64,000 nt of DNA from Callorhinus ursinus (GCF_003265705.1 NW_020312903.1:24968107-25032106); one strand, 5' to 3'; numbered from the stretch's first letter, positions 21,364-34,798 are shown. Made by a program: numbers and translations. The notes: generated by a model not told the origin, from the letters alone.

Positions 21364-23123
21364 ATTAAACTGAAAATTTTTTCTCCTCTCTCTAAAAGAC
21401 TGAAGAGAGATTGCAACCAGTCATGAAACTGACTTGGGTTTCTCATTCATTGTTAGGGTGGCTGAAACTATGTTCTTGTGAATGACACACACACATTTTC
21501 TATAATTGTAATGAAAATAAACTAGAAGAAATACTTGTGAACACATAATGCCAGTAAATCAACATAAAAGTTTTATAATCTTAAAACCTTATCTTATCAT
21601 CATATGGGGTAAAGAAACTTGTATCTCTCTCAGTAAAAAACCATAACAGAATTATCCAAGGCAATATCTCCTCTGCTAAGCGCTGCACATGCAACTGTAT
21701 AGTTAGTGAGATTTTGTAACATTGCATTTGGAGTGGCTTGGGTTGGAAGAGCAGCTATTGTTATATGGATAGGCGCACTTATGCGGCAGGATTTTCCTTT
21801 TAAATATTTTCTGGGGTTTAACATGAGCAAACTTTTGATTTGTGAGCTTTTGCTTTCCCTGAAGAAAAGTGGTCATACTACAGTGAAAGAAGAGAGGCTC
21901 CCCTAAGTGCTGGAAGTCGAATTCCCACAGTGGGAAAAACCACAATGAGATAGTGGTAATAAAATATGGCTGTGAGTTCCCAACCTCTCTTCAACAGAGC
22001 TGCTTTCTCACCGACTCTTCTGGTAAATCTCTATTAAAATTGTGTATGTAAACAGTTGGAATCTTACATATTAACTTTAAAATGGCAGCATACACATTAT
22101 ACTTGCTGAGAACCTGAGGTATTACTGAACCTTTGGAAATCTTAATTAACAACACAGTCCTCACAAAACATTTCCTGGAACATATGTACATTGAGTCAAA
22201 TTCTTCATCCACATGGAATCCAATCTCCCCTAAACCTCCTGTCTCCCATTTTCATTTTCTTTTCATGTTTTCCACCTCCCATGAATAGTGAATTTTTCAA
22301 GCCATACTCCAGAGCTTCAAATACTGCAATATACTTTACAATGTGGATGATGGATAACTTTCTGAAATATTATAAGCTATTGTGTTTTATTTTAGAAGCC
22401 ACTGCCAAAAGTAAAAATCACAGGCCAGATTCCTAACTCCCTTGGAACTCTCCTATAGAAGTGACCCCTTCAAATTCCTAAGCCCATGAAATAAATATGG
22501 ATTGTATTTTACTCAAATGCAAACTGTGTTTTTATTCTTGGCAAATTGCAGGGGCAGCATTTGGTATCTAATGTGAATTTTCTTTTCACTCATGTAATTT
22601 TTATCCTTACAAAGATATTAAAAACAAATAAGCCAACAAAACAACAATAACTAAGCTCATCAACTTTGTGTCACAGAAATATAACCAACTCCGTGGCGTT
22701 GTAACTACAAGTACGAATATGTGGGGGGGTGTCATTGTCACCTATATATTTCAGCTACGTAATATAGATTTTTATTATCTCCAGTTTCAAGATATGGTTT
22801 TATATCTGACTATTTAATTAAATTTTTTGCAAGAACATTCACATATGATTACTTCCTTTGAGGAAAATATTACCTAAGGCAGACTTTTTTTCCCCAAAAC
22901 CTTTTTTCTTGTCCTTGAAAAAAATCCAAGAAATGTCATGTATAACTACAGATAATAGTTTAAAATTCAGACAAAGGGAACTGTTAGGAACCAAAATGAT
23001 GACACTTTAACATTCATCATTACAAGTACTTCAATTTCATTTTAGTGGCTGAATTAATGAGACTTTTAATTTTTGAAACTTTTTAGTTTCAACCTTGCTA
23101 TTTCATGTAACCATCACTACTTT

Positions 23124-23154
<31 letters not shown>

Positions 23155-23220
23155 CAAAAACCCCTCACAATTATCATATGATTTCAAAGAAAATTGAAAC
23201 CAAAATCTTGGAGTACCTGA
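21364..23220. other. Unique sequence
   Basis: About 1.9 kb with no recognised repeat, plus an A-rich run just before 23150. ORFs here (for example 22191-22436) show no similarity I recognise. Confidence 0.5.
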
Positions 23221-23221
23221 C

Positions 23222-23440
23222 AACAGTTATCACTTATTAAAGGCCCACTTTATTCCAGGCACTGTAAAAAAGACGTCTATTCCTTACAAAAACTCTATGA
23301 AGGCCATATTATATCATCCATTTTAGAGATAGAGAACAGGTACTCCGAGAGGGTAAATATTCAAGGTTACTCCCTCAAGAAGCGGCAGGGCTGGAATTAT
23401 ATGCCTGGTTCCAACATTCATGCTTGAATTCCTCCCCAAG
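23222..23440 (-). mobile_element. MIR SINE
   Basis: Reverse MIR: 'cacttattaaaggcccac', 'ccaggcactgtaa', 'ccattttagagatagagaac' and 'gcggcagggctggaatta' occur in the expected order. Confidence 0.8.
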
Positions 23441-24040
23441 TTTATCAGAAACATATAGGTTTGAATTTCCCAATTGGTATCTCATTTTTCAGATTATCAA
23501 AATAAATGTGTTTGTTTTAAAAGAGTTAAAGATTTATTCAATGAAAAGCCAGGAAAATAGTTTTAAATATTCAACAATGCTAAATGAAGCCTAAACAATT
23601 AGAATTTAATCCTTTCATTGTCCAAAATAAGTAAAAATTTAGAAACGCTCAAGATCCATAAAGTTTATTTTCAGAAAATATTACTTCTTATTGCCAAATT
23701 AAACCACTCAAAGTGTAGAGCACATAATTCCACACTATCTGGGGGAAATTTTTAAAAAAGCCATTCCCTAATATTCAAATATTTAATGTTATTTAGAAAA
23801 AAGATGTGGATAATTAACTATATTTTCCCTGTTTTCAACCTAACATTTTAATGTTATATATTCCCAAACACTGTAAAATAATTTAATAGTGAGAATATTA
23901 TTTTTATTAATTTACTTTTTGTTACATCAGTTCAAAACTCTGTGACCTTTTTCCACTAAAAAAGTATTCTAAGACAATATATTAAAAATTATTTCTGGAG
24001 TTAAAAAATTTAATTGAAAGATTATACTAAGCCCAAAATA

Positions 24041-24130
24041 AATCATGGAACACTATATCAAAAACTAATGATGTACTGTATGGTGACTAACATAACATAA
24101 TAAAATAAAATAAAATAAATAAACCAAATA
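24041..24130 (+). mobile_element. LINE-1 extreme 3' end
   Basis: Only the last stretch of the L1 3'UTR is present: 'caaaaactaatgatgtactg' and 'taacataacataataaaata', then an (AAAT)n tail. It is the same subfamily as 46700-46939. Confidence 0.85.
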
Positions 24131-24655
24131 AAGTCTTAATTCAAATAAATCTAATTTCCAATGTCTTTTTTTACACTTTAAAACAAAGGCAATGACTCTA
24201 GTGTGACAAAATAGCCCTAAGGCTCACAGGATGACAACAGCCAACATTCAGAATTTATAAGCAATTTATCAGTATTACCTCCAAATTTTCACCCTGCCCT
24301 TATCACCTCATAAAGTGGTATTTATGCTCAGATTTAAATAGCTACACATTACAAGAATGAAAAATAGGAAGAATGCTCTAGTAAATAGAAGACCAAGACC
24401 TGCAAGCCCTACAGTTTTATGACAGAGACCAAGGAGCATGATCTATGAAATTCTTAATATATATCCAGAAGTAAAAATAATTATACAGTGCTCCTTTTCA
24501 CTCCATAGCATATGTGCCAGAATAAAGTGGATTTCTGAAAAATTATACTGATGTGAAATTAATATTCCAAAACTTATGGAAAAGTAAATTTTAATAATAA
24601 AACTTACATGCAAATAAATTTCATAGCATTATTAGGAAAATCCAGTACACATCTG

Positions 24656-25135
24656 TGTCAGTTACGATTTGCTATAAAATACACTACCAAAAATTTAGTG
24701 AATTAAAACAATCTTTTTTTTTTTTTGCTCATGATACTAAGGGTTGACAGTTTGGCCTATAATCAGTTGAGCTGTCATTCACTCGATTTTGGCCAATCTC
24801 ACACAGGTATCTGCAGTATGCTGGTGTGCTGGTAGTTGATACTTTGTCATATGTCTGGCATTAGCTAGCTGTTGGTTGGGGCCCTGGGTCAGGTGCCATT
24901 CATTACCCAGTAGGCTAGCCCAGACTTACTCACATAGCATTTCCCAAGAACAGCAAGTGGAAAAGCTACAGACCTCTTGAAACCTAGGCTCAGAATTTCC
25001 AGTGTCTCTTCAACTACAGTCTATTGCTCAAAGCAAAGTACAAGGCAGCCCAGATTCAAGATGGAGGTAAAGAGACTCTTGTACTCTGCCTTGATGGGAG
25101 GAGCTGCAAAGTATTGTAGAATTTTTATAGCACAA
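24656..25135 (+). mobile_element. LTR-like fossil, possibly MaLR/MLT1 type
   Basis: About 480 bp that begins 'tgtcagttacgatttgct' and ends '...agcaca', giving the TG...CA ends of an LTR. Internal phrases ('gtgaattaaaaca', 'ttagctagctgttggttggg', 'tgatgggaggagctgcaaag') resemble old mammalian LTRs. No internal retroviral genes are nearby, so it would be a solo LTR. The subfamily was not verified. Confidence 0.45.
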
Positions 25136-25673
25136 TGTCATTAAACCAAGACTTTATGAGAAATTAGAAAAATAATGTAATGTCCTTTAGGAATATCATA
25201 GATTGACTAAAATAGATTCTAACAAATTAAACTTTTTCATTTTGTGACAGTGTTACTAAGTTGGCAGCCAAGGGAGTAACAAAAACATAGATATTTTGAT
25301 TTCACAAAAATTTCTGGTGATTTCACTTATTTTTTTTACAAAAACATACTAAAATTCAGTGTATACAATAGGGAAGAGTTAGATAATTTCAAAAATATTT
25401 AGAGAATTATGATTAAAGAATGATGATTAACAGACCATTGTCTACTTTGAATATTTTTAGGGAACATCCAAAAGGATGTACTAACTAGCATTTCTAAGTA
25501 ATAGATCCTTACACTTAAAAAATTTAGATGGTATCCCATTCAATTTAAAGATTAGAAAAGATACTAGAAATACCTAGCATGGTTGATAAGCAAAGTGGAA
25601 ATCAGCATAGCTGGACTTAAAATCACATGCTATTATCCAAAGAAAAATGCTATAAATATTTTGGCACATTTAC

Positions 25674-25812
25674 TTTTTTTTTTTTTTAATTTACAAGCAG
25701 ACTCCCCAGAACAGGGAGCCTGACGTGGGGCTCAATCCCAGGACCCTGAGATCATGATATGAGCCAAAATCAAGAGTCCGACACTTAACCAGCTGAGCCG
25801 CCCAGGTGCCCC
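25674..25812 (-). mobile_element. Can-SINE with internal deletion
   Basis: The T-rich tail is at the left and the head complement 'gagccgcccaggtgcccc' at the right. The GA-rich middle is deleted, giving about 139 bp. Imperfect flanking repeats centre on 'catttac' (25667-25673 and 25818-25824). Confidence 0.9.
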
Positions 25813-25854
25813 TGATGCATTTACCTTTAATTATTTCAACACAGACAACACATG

Positions 25855-25888
<34 letters not shown>
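25855..25888. repeat. (CA)n microsatellite
   Basis: About 17 CA units. Confidence 0.98.
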
Positions 25889-25892
<4 letters not shown>

Positions 25893-26399
25893 TGGGTTAT
25901 AGTGATCATATAGCTTTATATCCTATCTTTTTCATTTACCTTTATATCAAAAATATAGTCCTACATCATTAAATATTCTTGGAAAGCAAGGTTTCTAATG
26001 ACAAGTAATTTTTGTGTATCCATAAATTAACTGAAAATTAGGAGAACACTTGGGTTGACAGTAATTATAAGATCTAGGAGACTTATTCAAATTCAAATTT
26101 AGTATGTACAAATAATATGAAGCACTGCCAAAAGATGATAAAACTACTTTAGGTTGAATCAACAGAAATAGGCTGGCTTCATGTAGGAACCAACAGAATC
26201 ATGGTCCCTTTCCAGGTGAAACATCATGGGACTGCTGCTTTCTATTAACTTTTAATTTTAAATTTAAAGACGTCAGTAACTACTTAGGCTATAGCAAAAG
26301 CAGAATAACTGGGATGGTAAAGAATCTAGAATCCATATCACGTACGGAATAAAGACTTTTGCTCAAAAAGGAAGACACAAAGGTGAGACATTTTCACAT

Positions 26400-26565
26400 T
26401 CCTACCACCTTGTAAAGCTGAAAGTATCCTTTCACATGCCTGCTTCCCCATGTCTGACCTCCTCCAGACTTTTACTCACCTTTGTATCCCTGAAACCTAT
26501 AAAGTCTGAGATGTGATAGGGCTCATATAATGTCTGTTGAATAAATAAGTAAATGAAAAAATACA
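26400..26565 (+). mobile_element. LINE-2 3' end
   Basis: Contains 'cctccagacttttactcacc' and terminates with 'gtctgttgaataaataagta', matching the layout of an L2 3' end. Confidence 0.55.
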
Positions 26566-26958
26566 TTAGTGAAGTAGAACCAGTAAATGGATGTTATAGA
26601 CAGGGAGTTTTTACCCGAATATAAGAAAAAATTTACTTTGTGAGACACTAACCCCTGGTAATCAGAAGGATTCTGTCAAACTAACTGAAGGGTTCCTACA
26701 TTAAGATAAAAAGTTTCACCAGGTTACTTCATGGATTCAGAGATAATATGACACAAAATAAAATGGACTTTAATTTTTAAAAATATGGACCAGATTATCT
26801 CAGTTCTATACCATGAACAATTCTCCATGTTTTAATATATTTAGTATGTAAATATATAACAGCAGCTATCAAATATATTGTACATATTCAATTTTATATC
26901 TCAAATAATGTTTTTTTTAACATAGAATAGCTTAATGTCCTTTGAATAGGCGGTCTTA

Positions 26959-26968
26959 NNNNNNNNNN
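26959..26968. other. Short assembly gap, 10 N
   Basis: Ten N at the left edge of an ancient L1. Confidence 0.97.
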
Positions 26969-27930
26969 TTTATGTTCTTCAAAAGAAACCATTCCTAGAG
27001 AGTGAAAGGACAATCCACAGGGTGGGAAAAGATAGTGACAAAATGTGTATTCAAAAGATCTATATCCAGACCATTCTTACAGGCCATTAAGGAAAGAGAC
27101 TCATGACTCAGTAGAAAAGTGAGCAAAAAATCTAAACAGACACTTCACAAAATAGGATATCCAAATGATCAATTAAATATATTAAAAGATGACCAATGCC
27201 ATTAGTCATCAGGAAAATGTATATAAAAACTACAATAAAATCCCACTACACAGAAGATACTAAGAATATGTGGTCTCCTACCAATAAGGATACCTACTGT
27301 GAGCAGAGATGTGGAACAGCCAGAGATAGATGCAAGGTGGTAAGGAATTTGGTACGAGCACTGGGGAACACCACAGCAGTATCCACTAAAGTTGAGCTTA
27401 TGCATTGTCTATGACCTTGCAATTTCAATCCTAGGTATTTACCCAACAGACACTGTTTCATATGTTCACAAAAAGACATGTACAAGAATTTTCACAGCAT
27501 TATTTATAAAGCCCCAAACTTTAAGCCATCTAAATGGCTACATTAAAGATTAAAAAATAAATTTTGCAGAAACCCACGCTCTGGAATAACATGAATCTTT
27601 TAGAATAAACCATTCAAATCCACATAGAACACTATGCAAGCATATGGAACCATAATGTGGACAAAGAAGCAGAACAGAATACATATTTCATAATTTCATT
27701 TGTATATAAAGGACAAAACAGGCAAACATTAATATATACTCTTAGAAATTAGGATAGTGGTTTCTATCACTAGAACTCAAGGGGAAGGGGGCTATTTCCT
27801 GTTCTGCGCAACTTGTACAGGTATGTTCTATTTCTGAAAACTCAGGAGCTATATATTTATGATATGCATATTTTTTGGTTTGTGTTTATTGTGCTTCAAT
27901 ACAAATTTAAACATAAAAGTTAAAAATGTT
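26969..27930 (+). mobile_element. Ancient LINE-1 (L1M-type) ORF2/3' region
   Basis: Ordered phrases of the L1 ORF2 3' part: 'caggtattt'-type 'cctaggtatttacccaacag', 'caaaaagacatgtacaagaa', 'cacagcattatttataa', 'ccatctaaatggctac'. The 3'UTR follows to about 27930. Many frameshifts and stops are present. Confidence 0.78.
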
Positions 27931-28227
27931 TTCTAACACACTAAATATTTTACTAAGTGCTTTTCACAAACTTACAGTGAATGATATTATGCTATTATGT
28001 TTCTTAAATGTAATAGAAACTTTTAGGACAGTTATTCCATTTTGAAGATCAGTCAGTCCACTGCTAACTTAAATTATGTGATGAGCAGGCCACATCTATC
28101 CATACTTTCAAAAATCACCTCTTATTTCCTAAAAGTCATCATTCCTTTTATACTCTTGCCCTTTTGACTCAATTCCTGCTTCTACAGTAATAGTTCTCAT
28201 TCCGCCACATAATCCGGAGGAATTACA

Positions 28228-28400
28228 TAAAAGGCAGTAGTAGCTGGGTCATTTTACTTCTGTCACTTGGCTCCTTTATGCTTTGGTTGCCTTGTCTGTA
28301 AAGCACAGCTAATAGTACACACAAATACTAAATGGAAATGTATTTAAAGTATCTCCAACAGTGTCTGGCAAGTATTACTTAATGAGTGATAGCCATTATT
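28228..28400 (+). mobile_element. MIR SINE
   Basis: Sense MIR: 'ttggttgccttgtctgtaaa', then 'aacagtgtctggcaagtatt'. Diverged. Confidence 0.65.
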
Positions 28401-28579
28401 AGTCATAGTCTTTCCTGATGTATATATTCCTATATTTATATAGGAGGGAGCATATTTTTGAGACATTAAAACAGCATATTCTTGTCCTTATTTATCTCTG
28501 TGTCTTAGTTGATCTTTGGTTCCTCCATCCATTGAAATGATGACATTTATTATTTCAAGAAGACAGAATTCAGGCCATA

Positions 28580-28608
28580 ACAACAACAACAACAACAACA
28601 ACAACAAA
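28580..28608. repeat. (CAA)n microsatellite
   Basis: About nine CAA units. Confidence 0.97.
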
Positions 28609-28609
28609 A

Positions 28610-30147
28610 TCATGGCTCCACTTTATATCAAATTTTTCTTTTAAGTCCATAGTGACAAAATAGTCTTGAAAGTCAGGATTTTCAACAAATCTCTTTCAAC
28701 AAGAGCAAGTGTTTTCCATGTTGCAAAAGCTTTCCTTTACCTATCAAATGAAAACCAGAGCACAGAGTTATATGATGAAACACAGCATTTTTAGAGGTAT
28801 TTTCAGAGAAGCTAACTGTGATGGTGAGATAAATAAAAGTTCAAATAGCAGGAAGACAGGAGATTCAGAAGAGGTGTGTCGACGACAAAATGCCATTAGA
28901 GTCTGTGAAGGAATCTGATGTCTCCATATCCCTGGGAACAGCCCCAGGACTGTTGAACAAGAAGTCCCAGGTAGGTTGAAGATCAGGGTGAAAGCTAAGA
29001 GGATTTGTGTCTCATTTCCCACCTACAATATAGGGTGTTCCTTGCCCATTTTGAATAGCCACAGTAAAGGGAAAATGGCAACAGGACATGGTTAGACAGG
29101 TGGGCCTTGAGAAAGCACTTCTGATATATGTGAATCCAGAAGTTTCCATGTATCCCAATGGGGTTATGCAAAAATGTGGAGAGGACTAGTGTACCCAAAG
29201 AGAGCTGGCATTAGGACAAGGTAGATGCAGAATTTGGGCAATGGTAATGAGCAGTGGGCATCCACACAATACCCAAAACCCACGTCTCAGCAGAGAGTAG
29301 CGCAGTGTGCCCAGTGACCAGGCATATGGGGCTATCTCAGCATTAAACAGCAAGAATCCAGATGGTAGCATGCAAACCCAAGTGGCTGTCTCACTCCATA
29401 CCTTATTTCCCTGAGGATACACAAATTCTCTAAACACATTGCTTCTATTCATCCACAGATGCCATTTTATAAATGAGAAAAGAGATGAGAAATTTCATGA
29501 AGAAAGGAAACAGCACTTACAAGAAGTTTGACCTTCAAATTACTATACATTTCTTTAATGAGGCTTTCTTAAACCAAAAAAAAAAGTCCAAATTAGGTTT
29601 CTCCCATCCTCACCAATCTCCTTTTCCACTACCATCAGCAGGAATGGCATTTGAGAGCAAGATGAGATATGCTGTAGAAAATACTGAGTTATATTTTCTT
29701 GTACATGTAAGAAGTAGTAAGAAGTAGTGTGTCCTAAAGCCCTTTAAGTAAAACATAAATTACAATGCACTTGGCTGAATTTACTACATTACAATGGATT
29801 TGAGATTAGTTAGAGGAAGATTCAGACCATACATCACCCTAGAAAAGAAAAACTCTACTAACATCCATAAACCTACCCTGGCTATAGCACATGGACATTG
29901 TTACTGAATAAAGTGATCTCACCAGTTATGTTCTAACTGACAAGGAAATTGAAGAATGCCAAGATGCTTTTAGGTGTTGGAGCATGACTTGAACATATTC
30001 CATCTTCTTACTGATTCTCCAGCACAAAGCTATGGCTGGCTTACTATAAGACAGACTATGGGTCTTGGATTTGATGTTAAAGTTACATTCATTTTCCTAA
30101 GCAGGTTTGTAAGATAACTAAGTAATAGTTATGAACAAATAGGACAC
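28610..30147. other. Unique sequence
   Basis: About 1.5 kb without recognised repeats. Overlapping short ORFs on both strands (28709-29727) lack recognisable domains or consistent splice sites. Confidence 0.5.
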
Positions 30148-30163
30148 TCAGGTCATGGCTTTT

Positions 30164-30313
30164 TTTTTTTTTTAAGAGTTTTTATTTATTTATTTGACAG
30201 ACAGACACAGCGAGAAAGGGAACACAAGCCAGGGCAGATGGAGAGGGAGAAGCGGGCTTCCCGCTGAGCAGGGAGCCCACCGTGGGGTTCAATCCCAGGA
30301 CCCTGGGATCATG
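30164..30313 (-). mobile_element. Can-SINE, head (tRNA promoter part) missing
   Basis: The tail, GA-rich middle and 'caatcccaggaccctgggat' are present. The sequence stops before the tRNA-like head that carries the A box. Perfect 16-bp repeats 'tcaggtcatggctttt' flank it at 30148-30163 and 30314-30329, so the truncation happened at insertion. Confidence 0.95.
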
Positions 30314-30780
30314 TCAGGTCATGGCTTTTATATTCCCTTTTTAAGATGAAATTGCTTAAGACAGTCCAGTTCAATTTGCTGGTCCTAATTTTACCAATGT
30401 ACAAAAAAGAGATACTTGTATTAGAAGATCCTCCACTATCCCTTCCACTAGTAATATTTAGTATTTCATGGAACAGATTTAGAGGCATATGTGACCACCT
30501 TTGAAATAGGGTAGATTTGCTCAAGAAGGACTAGTATACTATACTGAAGCCAAAATTATGAAGATTTTGACCTTGAATCATTGAAATAGCAGATATATAC
30601 TAAAACAGAAGAGCCAAAATTTATATCCAGTCATGAGTAAGATCTAGGATAGCTCTTTGTGAAATATAGACATGAGGCAAATCATAAGACAAAAGAATAA
30701 AATTACAAAAATCTGTCAATTTTTTTTTAGTTCAACAGTTATGTTTAAATTCCTACTGCGTGCAAGGCATTGTGTTAGAT

Positions 30781-32093
30781 TCAACAAATGGTACTGGGAA
30801 AACTAGAGAGCTTCGTGCAAAAGAATGAAACTGGACTAGGTTCTTATACCATACACAAAAATAAATTCAAAACAGGTTAAAGACCTAAATGTGAGACCTG
30901 AAACCATAAAATTCCTAGAAGAGAACATAGGCAGTCATCTCTTTGATATCAACCTGAGCAACATTTCTCTAGGTATGTCTCCTCAGGAAAGTGGAAAAAA
31001 AGCAAAAATGAAACTATTGGGACTACACTAAAATAAAATACTTTTGCACAGTGAAGGAAACCATCGATGAAACTAAAAGGCAACCTACAGAATGACAGAA
31101 GATACATTCAAATGATACATCTGATAAGGACTTAATATCCAAAATATATAAAGAACTCACACAACTCAACACCAGAAAACCAAACAATCTGATTAAAAAT
31201 GGGCAGAAGACCTGAATAGACATTTTTCCAAAGAAGACATGTGGATGACCAACAGACACATGAACATATGCTCAACATCGCTAAATATCAGGAAAATGCA
31301 AATCAAAAGCAATGAGATATCCCCTCAAACTAGTCAGAATGGCTAGTATCCAAAGACAAGAAATTACAAGTGTTGGTGAGGATGTGGCGAATGTAAATTG
31401 GTGCAACCCGTGTAGGAAACAGTACAGACGTTTCTCAAAAAATTAAAAATAGAAAGACAATATGATCCAGTAATTCTACTAGTGGGTATTTACCCAAAGA
31501 AAACAAAAACACTAATTCAAAAAGAGATCTCCCCTCCCCTCATGTTTATTGCTGCATTATGTAAAATAGTTAAGACACTGGAGCAATCCAAGTGTCTACC
31601 GATAAATGACTGGATAAAGAAGTTGTGATATAGATGTATTACTCAGCCATAAGAAAGAATGAAATCCTGCCATTTGTGACCACATGTACAGACCTAGAAG
31701 TATTATATAAAGTGAAATGAGTCATACGAGAAAGACAAATACCATATGATATCATTTATACGTGGAATCTAGAAAACAAAACAAAGAAACAAACAAGAAA
31801 AGCAGAAACAGATTCATAAATACAGAGAACAAACTGGCTAGTTGCCAGAGGGAAGAGCATGGGGAGATGGGCAAAATGGGTGAAGGGGAGTGGGAGGTGC
31901 AGACTTTCAGTTATGGGATGAAGTCATGGGGACGAGAGATACTGCGTATGGAATATAGTCAACAATACTGTAATAGTGGCAGGTGGTGACTACACGTGGA
32001 CATAGCATTGTATAGACTTGTTGAATCACTATGTTGTACATCTGAAACTCATGTAACATTGTGTGTCAACTATACTTTAATTTAAAAAAATTA
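30781..32093 (+). mobile_element. LINE-1, 5'-truncated
   Basis: Starts 'caacaaatggtactgggaaa' in ORF2 and continues through the C-terminal coding region ('ggcagaagacctgaatagac', 'tttacccaaagaaaac') to a 3'UTR and A-run at 32083-32089. A deletion of about 40 bp near 31385 relative to the copy at 39.8-41.1 kb removes the 'gagaaaagggaaccctcat' segment. A short L2-like piece (about 30725-30780) precedes it. Confidence 0.92.
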
Positions 32094-32094
32094 A

Positions 32095-33006
32095 AGACAC
32101 TGTTTTAAAGATCTCAGTGGATGTAAACGTGAATCAAATAGGCCTCCTGTTAAAGTAAGGGTTTAAGTGAGAAAAGTCAGTTCAATCAGATTAGAGAGAA
32201 CCTTGAAATTACCAAGATTATAGCTGTGCTAGGGAAGATTAATTTGTCAACAGTGTATAGGAAGGACTAGTACCACTCTTATAGCCACAAAAATCAAAGA
32301 AAACACTACTGTTATACAATCACTCTGAGAAGTTCAAAACCTATGATCTATAAACCTCAGCAAACTGGCAAACTTAGCACAGTCGGTCTTTTGGAGTATA
32401 TTGAATGGAATCATACCAGGAAGACTGAGGTTCTTGGTCTTTCTTAAGGAGATTTTTCTCTATTTACCTGGGTTCTGCCCTCCAAAATAAAGGGCAGCAG
32501 AATTGAAATCACCTACTGTTCGAGAACATATGGCAAATGTAGGACACATTTTGTTCAACACATGATAAGGTAGGTACCTCTTTATCCTTTATGTCACTGC
32601 CAGGGTAAACTGTTCCCAGTATTTAGTAAATTATGTGCTGTATTAAAAATAGTATGAGCTCATTATTCATTATTTGTAGTAGAGGACAAAGTCCCTATGT
32701 GTCTCCAACTTGACTACTTCCAACAGAGGAATGGTTTTGATTTATTTGGACTAAAATACTTGGGAGTATAATGGAAGGAGGGTAAGAACTTCTTGCTGAT
32801 TTTTCCCATTAAACATTCTTGGGCAAACCTGAGAAATTACTCCACAGAATGGATCTTATATTCATTCAGTAGCCTAACTTTGCAGCAAGGAGCAAACTTC
32901 ATCAGTTTAACTCAGAGCAGTCTTGTTATTTCAATATGGCTGTTACTATTTATAAAGTTACACAATCAAGTTGGTTCCTTCTTCCTCCCCATCTGAGACA
33001 GTTTAC

Positions 33007-33055
<49 letters not shown>

Positions 33056-34686
33056 CATTACATAATTGCATTGCCAGGAATTCCAAGTGTTGGTTTCTGG
33101 TGCAGAGTAAAATATCCGCACATTGACTTATGTCTTACTCATCCTAAATCACATCTGCTTTTTGGGCACTTTCTCCTGGCTGAAGAATTTGCTCTGAAGT
33201 TTTACTACATTCATTAGAAGGCCGTTTTTGCTATTCTGACTATTCATGTTGTGGTTTTACAGATGTCCTGCAAATGAAAGCCTGCTGCACAACAGGAAGT
33301 ACCCACTGCCAAGTCCTTTGGAGAGGAGCAGCGCATCCACAAGAGGATCCAGGTGGTAAGACATTTGAACAAAAGCTTTACACAACCGCATTTGAAAAGA
33401 AGAAAGCAAAAGACAAGGCAGACATTGGCACTCACTCTAACTCTGCTCAACTTAATGGCAGCTGTACCAAATGGATATGTGTTCATGTAACTCAGTGTTG
33501 TGACAGGGTGGTGAAGCAAATAAGCTACAAAAGGAACAGAATGAACATAGGGATAAAAGGGCAAAGACCTTCTCGCAACTTCTTAAAATGGTAAATTTGA
33601 TTAAAATTGGATTACTATTTTTCAAGGCTCGAGGAGAAAAAGGGATATATCAGTGCTGTGATACCCATGCTCCACATAGCATCTTTTCTCATATTGCAAG
33701 CAGAATGAATTGTAGATAAAGTCAGCACCTGGGTCACTCTTTGCCTAGAAGGACTTCTTTCCTGCTGAATTCTCTGCAGCATTCTCTTTCAGTTGGATTT
33801 TATCTTCTCCCTTCTAATTCTCTCAGCTTGATTCACATACGCCATACATAAGGGCTAAATAAAATGTGTTTCATGCCTGAGGGAATTAATTTTCTGCCTG
33901 GGATAATGAGACAAAATGTGATGCAATTCCTTCCTTGATTTTAAAATGTTTTGTTATCTTGAAGGCAACTCTCCTCATCCAATAAAAACAGAGAACGAAA
34001 AGGGTGACCTTAAAAAAACATATTTCTGAAACCTAAGATTCTCACACACACAAATGCCTCTGATAATTCTGGGTGTAGACAGATGCTCCCTTCCTTTTTG
34101 TGCTTCCCAAACATTCTGTCAATGGTCTATTGTTAAAGTGCGGACTTTCTCCCAGACCACATCCTGTCTGTCTTACAGAGGAGAAGCATGCCACTGAAGG
34201 AAGCTGAAAGTCCTGTTCTTTGTGGTCTAGAAAGAACTAACTGCTCATACCTCAAAGTATCACTCCATTCAACTCAGGACCCATAGGACTCGTGCTGGAA
34301 ATTACCTGATGAACTCAGAGAACTAGGCTACCTTTGTTTTATTGACAATTCTAAGTCTTCCACACAAAAGGAAAGAGGACATTATTATTAACACTAGTTA
34401 AAATTGTATAGCTAAGGAAGGAGCAGATATAAACATCTGAACCTCATTAAAAAAAATCACTCATGTTTGAAAAACACAACCTCCATAAAATTATTTTTCA
34501 TTCAAGAAAATATATGTTGTTATATCCGAACAGTGTTTGACAACAAACTGTTAATTAAATAAGGCGATATTTTTAAATGATTAATAGAAAATATATTTTC
34601 AACTACAGAATTAAAATTAATAATTAGAAAATTTTAAAAAACCAGAATAAAACTAAAGAGGAAAAACAAGAACATCTGATTCAGAA
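32095..34686. other. Mostly unique sequence
   Basis: No interspersed repeat recognised apart from a (CA)n run. The 106-codon ORF at 33274-33594 is discussed among the findings; it is not called as a gene. Confidence 0.5.
33006..33054. repeat. (CA)n microsatellite
   Basis: About 24 uninterrupted CA units, the longest dinucleotide run in the window. Confidence 0.98.
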
Positions 34687-34798
34687 TTAGGGTGACTAAC
34701 CATCCCAGTTTGTTTGACTGCAAGATTCCCGAATTAAGAGATGTGCTCTGCTAAAATCAGGACAGTCCTGAGAAAACCAGTACAACTGGTCATCCTAA
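34687..34798. mobile_element. Short non-autonomous DNA transposon (MITE-like)
   Basis: About 112 bp with inverted ends: left 'ttagggtgactaaccatccc' and right '...aactggtcatcctaa', whose complement starts 'ttaggatgaccagtt'. No coding capacity. Family not assigned. Confidence 0.5.

Noticed and set aside
25855..25888. CA-repeat arrays (here and at 33006-33054) as CRISPR-like or structured arrays
   Set aside because: Plain dinucleotide microsatellites without spacers, in a mammalian genome.
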